This document shows positions 61,711 to 64,000 of a stretch of 64,000 nt of DNA, one piece after another. The notes beneath the pieces were generated by a model. It saw only the letters and a list, made by a program, of their open reading frames with translations, had not been told where the DNA came from and did no database searches. The translations under genes were made by a program, and so were the position numbers. Each line of letters opens with the position of its first letter. Within the stretch, counting starts at the first letter, position 1. The DNA is from Enterococcus faecalis_A. GTDB lineage: Bacteria > Bacillota > Bacilli > Lactobacillales > Enterococcaceae. Location: assembly GCA_051295955.1 (NCBI GenBank), contig JBPDWA010000001.1:124001-188000 (forward strand), written 5' to 3'.

Positions 61711-63072
61711 ATGAATGAAGGACAAGAAATGGAAGAACAATTTGAGCTTCTCTTAGATGCGTTGGAACAACAAAATATCAATGAATTTAGAGAGATGTTT
61801 CTCTCTTTGCATATTTACGAACAAGGTCAGTTTTATCAATCTTTGGCTGAAGAGGACCGCCAGCAATTATACAATTATTTATCGCCGAAAGAATTAGCGG
61901 ATATGTTTGACATGCTTGAAGAAGATAACGAAAATATGAAAGATTACTTGGCGGAAATGAGACCGAGCTATGCAGCAAGCATGTTGGCAGAGATGTACAC
62001 GGATAATGCGGTTGACTTGTTAAACACACTGGACAAAGGTCAAAAAGCTAAGTACTTAAGCTTATTGAGTGCCGAAGATGCTGGAGAAATCAAAAAACTG
62101 TTACATTATGAGGACGAAACGGCCGGCGCCATCATGACGACGGAATTTGTGTCTATTGTGGCGAATCAAACGGTCCGCTCGGCTATGTATGTTTTAAAAA
62201 ATCAAGCTGACATGGCTGAAACGATTTATTACGTTTACGTAGTTGATCAAGACAATCATTTGGTGGGTGTTATTTCCTTACGGGATTTAATTGTCAATGA
62301 GGACGACACTATGATCGCTGATATTTTAAATGAGCGGGTTATTTCCGTCCATGTAGGAGACGACCAAGAAGATGTCGCTCAAACGATTCGTGACTATGAC
62401 TTTCTAGCAGTTCCTGTAACGGATTACGAAGATCATTTGCTAGGAATTGTGACTGTTGACGATATTATTGACGTCATTGATGATGAAGCGGCCAGCGATT
62501 ATTCTGGTTTGGCCGGGGTTGACGTTGAAGAAGTTAGTGAGAATCCAATTAAAGCCGCTTCCAAACGTTTGCCGTGGCTGATTACACTACTTTTTTTAGG
62601 CATGTCTACGGCTTCTTTGATTAGTAATTACGAAGTGTTGGTTAGTAAAGCTAGCATTTTAGCCGTCTTTATTTCGCTGATTACCGGAACAGCTGGTAAC
62701 GCCGGAACGCAATCACTGGCGGTGGCTGTACGACGTTTAGCAATAAAAGATGAAAAAGACAGTAACTTCGTACGCTTGATCTTAAGTGAAGTCTTAACCG
62801 GTATCGTCACAGGAGCTGTTACCGGGGTAACGATTATGGTGGTTGTAGGTGTTTGGCAACACAATCTGCCACTAGGTTTTGTCATTGGTATGGCGATGTT
62901 GTGTGCTATCACCGTAGCTAATTTAGCCGGTAGTTTTATTCCAATGTTAATGGATAAACTGGGTTTTGATCCGGCCGTTGCCAGCGGTCCTTTTATCACT
63001 ACGTTAAGCGACTTAACCAGCGTGCTGATTTACTTCAACATCGCTAGCTTATTTATGCAATATTTTATTTAA
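61711..63072 (+). CDS. mgtE: MgtE magnesium transporter
   Basis: 453 residues, Mg2+-gated channel in the membrane. N-domain (helical superhelix, 1-130), two CBS domains (about 135-260, with VYVVDQDNHLVGVISLRDLI and LGIVTVDDIIDVIDDE) and five transmembrane helices from about 285. ISLITGTAGNAGTQSLAV is the pore motif. GGAGAGGAG precedes the ATG. No M-box riboswitch is seen in the 28 bp upstream; probably cotranscribed with the upstream genes. Confidence 0.94.
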   Translation: MNEGQEMEEQFELLLDALEQQNINEFREMFLSLHIYEQGQFYQSLAEEDRQQLYNYLSPKELADMFDMLEEDNENMKDYLAEMRPSYAASMLAEMYTDNAVDLLNTLDKGQKAKYLSLLSAEDAGEIKKLLHYEDETAGAIMTTEFVSIVANQTVRSAMYVLKNQADMAETIYYVYVVDQDNHLVGVISLRDLIVNEDDTMIADILNERVISVHVGDDQEDVAQTIRDYDFLAVPVTDYEDHLLGIVTVDDIIDVIDDEAASDYSGLAGVDVEEVSENPIKAASKRLPWLITLLFLGMSTASLISNYEVLVSKASILAVFISLITGTAGNAGTQSLAVAVRRLAIKDEKDSNFVRLILSEVLTGIVTGAVTGVTIMVVVGVWQHNLPLGFVIGMAMLCAITVANLAGSFIPMLMDKLGFDPAVASGPFITTLSDLTSVLIYFNIASLFMQYFI

Positions 63073-63128
63073 ACAGAGAAAGAGAAGCAGCCGGAAAAGT
63101 TGCAGAAACAATGCATCAATAAAAAAAT

Positions 63129-63175
63129 GACGAGAAACTCACTGGTATTGAAACAGTGATGCTCGTCTTCTTTTG
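63129..63175 (+). terminator. Terminator of mgtE
   Basis: GACGAG--CACTG pairs with CAGTG--CTCGTC (63129-63167), followed by TTCTTTT. Confidence 0.85.
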
Positions 63176-63277
63176 CGGGGCTTGTTTAGCCAAGGTTCTG
63201 GTACTGGTTGCTAGTTTTGAGCACATCAACATCGCTGACCTTTTTTGCTGGTTTTAGTTAACCATGCCAATCTGGGA

Positions 63278-63306
63278 AACAAAAAGCCACTTGCTAAACA
63301 AGTGGC
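63278..63306 (-). terminator. Terminator of cutC
   Basis: GCCACTTG (63286-63293) and CAAGTGGC (63299-63306), 5-nt loop; on the minus strand it is followed by TTTTTGTTT. Confidence 0.85.
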
Positions 63307-63393
63307 AGTAAATGATTTTATCTCAGTAAGAAAATTAGTGTCCGTAATTCTGGGAGTAGGTCTTTTGCTGCTAGCTTCTGCTTGATTGCTAGG

Positions 63394-64000
63394 TCAAACG
63401 ATCTTTGTTCCATGGACTTCGGTTACTTGTAAAGTGTCCTGAACCAATTGTGCATTGTCAGTAGTGATACCGCCGCCTGGTAAGATGATCAAACGATTGT
63501 TTGCGTACTCGATCAATTCTTGCAGATGGTCAAAGTTTGCCGTAATTGGTGTGTCGGCTGCTCCACCATGAGTTAAAATGCGGGTAACACCTTTTTCTGC
63601 TAACCAATCAATAGCCTGTAATTGTTTTTCTTTTGATAACTGATCAAAGGCCATATGAAAGGTAATCTGCAAACCTTCAGCTGTTTCAATCAACAATTCT
63701 AAAGCCTCTTCATCCAACCAATTATCTTCGGTTAAACAACCAAAAACGACACCATCGGTTCCAAGCTTTTTGACTTCAATTAAATCGGTATGCATAATTT
63801 TTAGTTCAATATCATTGTAAACAAAATTCCCGCCCCGTGGACGAATCATCGTCATTACCGGAACGCTATGTTCTCCTGCGTAGGCTAAGACTTCTTCGAT
63901 TACTCCTGTGCTAGGAGTTGTTCCGCCAACGGCTAGGTTATCGCATAATTCGATTCGTTTCGCTCCTTTTTGAATTGCTATGGGAATCTCCGTATAATTT
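63394..64000 (-). CDS. cutC: CutC family protein, 5' end outside the window
   Basis: About 200 codons remain, covering nearly the whole (beta/alpha)8 barrel; only the first few residues lie beyond position 64000. Visible: ELCDNLAVGGTTPS, TMIRPRGGNFVYND, FGCLTEDNWLD, FHMAFDQ, LTHGGA and the C-terminal VHGTKIV. CutC was linked to copper homeostasis in E. coli, and in Enterococcus faecalis it binds copper; its reaction is unknown. The frame is open to the window edge. Confidence 0.88.
   Translation of the reverse strand, partial: NYTEIPIAIQKGAKRIELCDNLAVGGTTPSTGVIEEVLAYAGEHSVPVMTMIRPRGGNFVYNDIELKIMHTDLIEVKKLGTDGVVFGCLTEDNWLDEEALELLIETAEGLQITFHMAFDQLSKEKQLQAIDWLAEKGVTRILTHGGAADTPITANFDHLQELIEYANNRLIILPGGGITTDNAQLVQDTLQVTEVHGTKIV

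Larger units (their letters stand above)
63073..63393. other. Gap between mgtE and cutC with two terminators
   Basis: 321 bp, no gene. It holds the mgtE terminator at 63129, the cutC terminator at 63286 and otherwise no recognisable element. Confidence 0.6.

Noticed and set aside
62628..62999. 123-codon frame antisense to mgtE
   Set aside because: Lies opposite the transmembrane part of mgtE, with no ribosome binding site.
1..64000. tRNA or rRNA genes, insertion sequences with terminal repeats, prophage structural genes, replication origin
   Set aside because: Looked for along the window and not found; the only mobile-element traces are the two recombinase remnants.

Overview
The window reads as chromosomal DNA of a low-GC Gram-positive coccus of the Enterococcaceae/Lactobacillales. 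Strong AGGAGG-type ribosome binding sites, TTGACA/TATAAT promoters, Rho-independent terminators and an LPXTG protein all fit. So does the block spx - mecA - coiA - pepF - spxH - CYTH protein - relQ - nadK - rluD-like - mgtE, a known Bacillales/Enterococcus arrangement. Genus and species cannot be fixed from the sequence alone.

Layout. 1-3.8 kb: end of a menaquinone operon (menH, menC) facing an AMP-forming acyl-CoA synthetase, then an isochorismatase-family hydrolase. 3.8-9.8 kb: ohr, a small unknown protein, a LacI-type regulator, and lplA joined to a complete MetNIQ-type ABC importer. 10.0-13.8 kb: riboflavin operon ribD-ribE-ribBA-ribH behind a promoter, FMN riboswitch and intrinsic terminator; the ribBA/ribH junction carries a 40-bp triplication that repeats the ribosome binding site and start codon.

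13.8-31.4 kb is an accessory island. It opens with a broken polymorphic-toxin-like gene and an intact membrane protein that may be its immunity partner. Gene debris and two ruined serine-recombinase genes follow. They bracket a minus-strand operon of four intact genes: a membrane-anchored protein, a protein with an N-terminal lipase-type domain and a C-terminal helical tail, and two small helical proteins. This resembles the staphylococcal TslA type VII-secreted 'reverse-LXG' lipase module and is the most interesting locus here. Next come a frameshifted LPXTG protein and a complete type I-C CRISPR-Cas system: cas3-cas5-cas8-cas7-cas4-cas1-cas2, an internal Cas11-type start in cas8, and an array of 29 full 33-bp repeats in which three spacers are near-identical.

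31.9-48.3 kb is housekeeping: nitroreductase, two-domain VOC protein, flavin disulfide-oxidoreductase, a PepF-type peptidase, VanZ-like protein, YebC, trmN6/GIY-YIG pair, plsC, sbcCD and a SWIM/SNF2 helicase. 48.4-53.1 kb: HAD phosphatase, a decayed ABC exporter, trpS and spx. 53.5-64 kb: the mecA-to-mgtE block, ending in a cutC cut by the window edge.

How they work together. Spx is the ClpXP-controlled stress regulator and SpxH its adaptor; MecA is the ClpC adaptor. RelQ makes (p)ppGpp beside NadK and MgtE. The rib operon answers to FMN. The Cas proteins acquire and use the adjacent spacers. The toxin-like genes, recombinase remnants and CRISPR system share one stretch between conserved flanks (ribH and the nitroreductase), as expected of a variable island.
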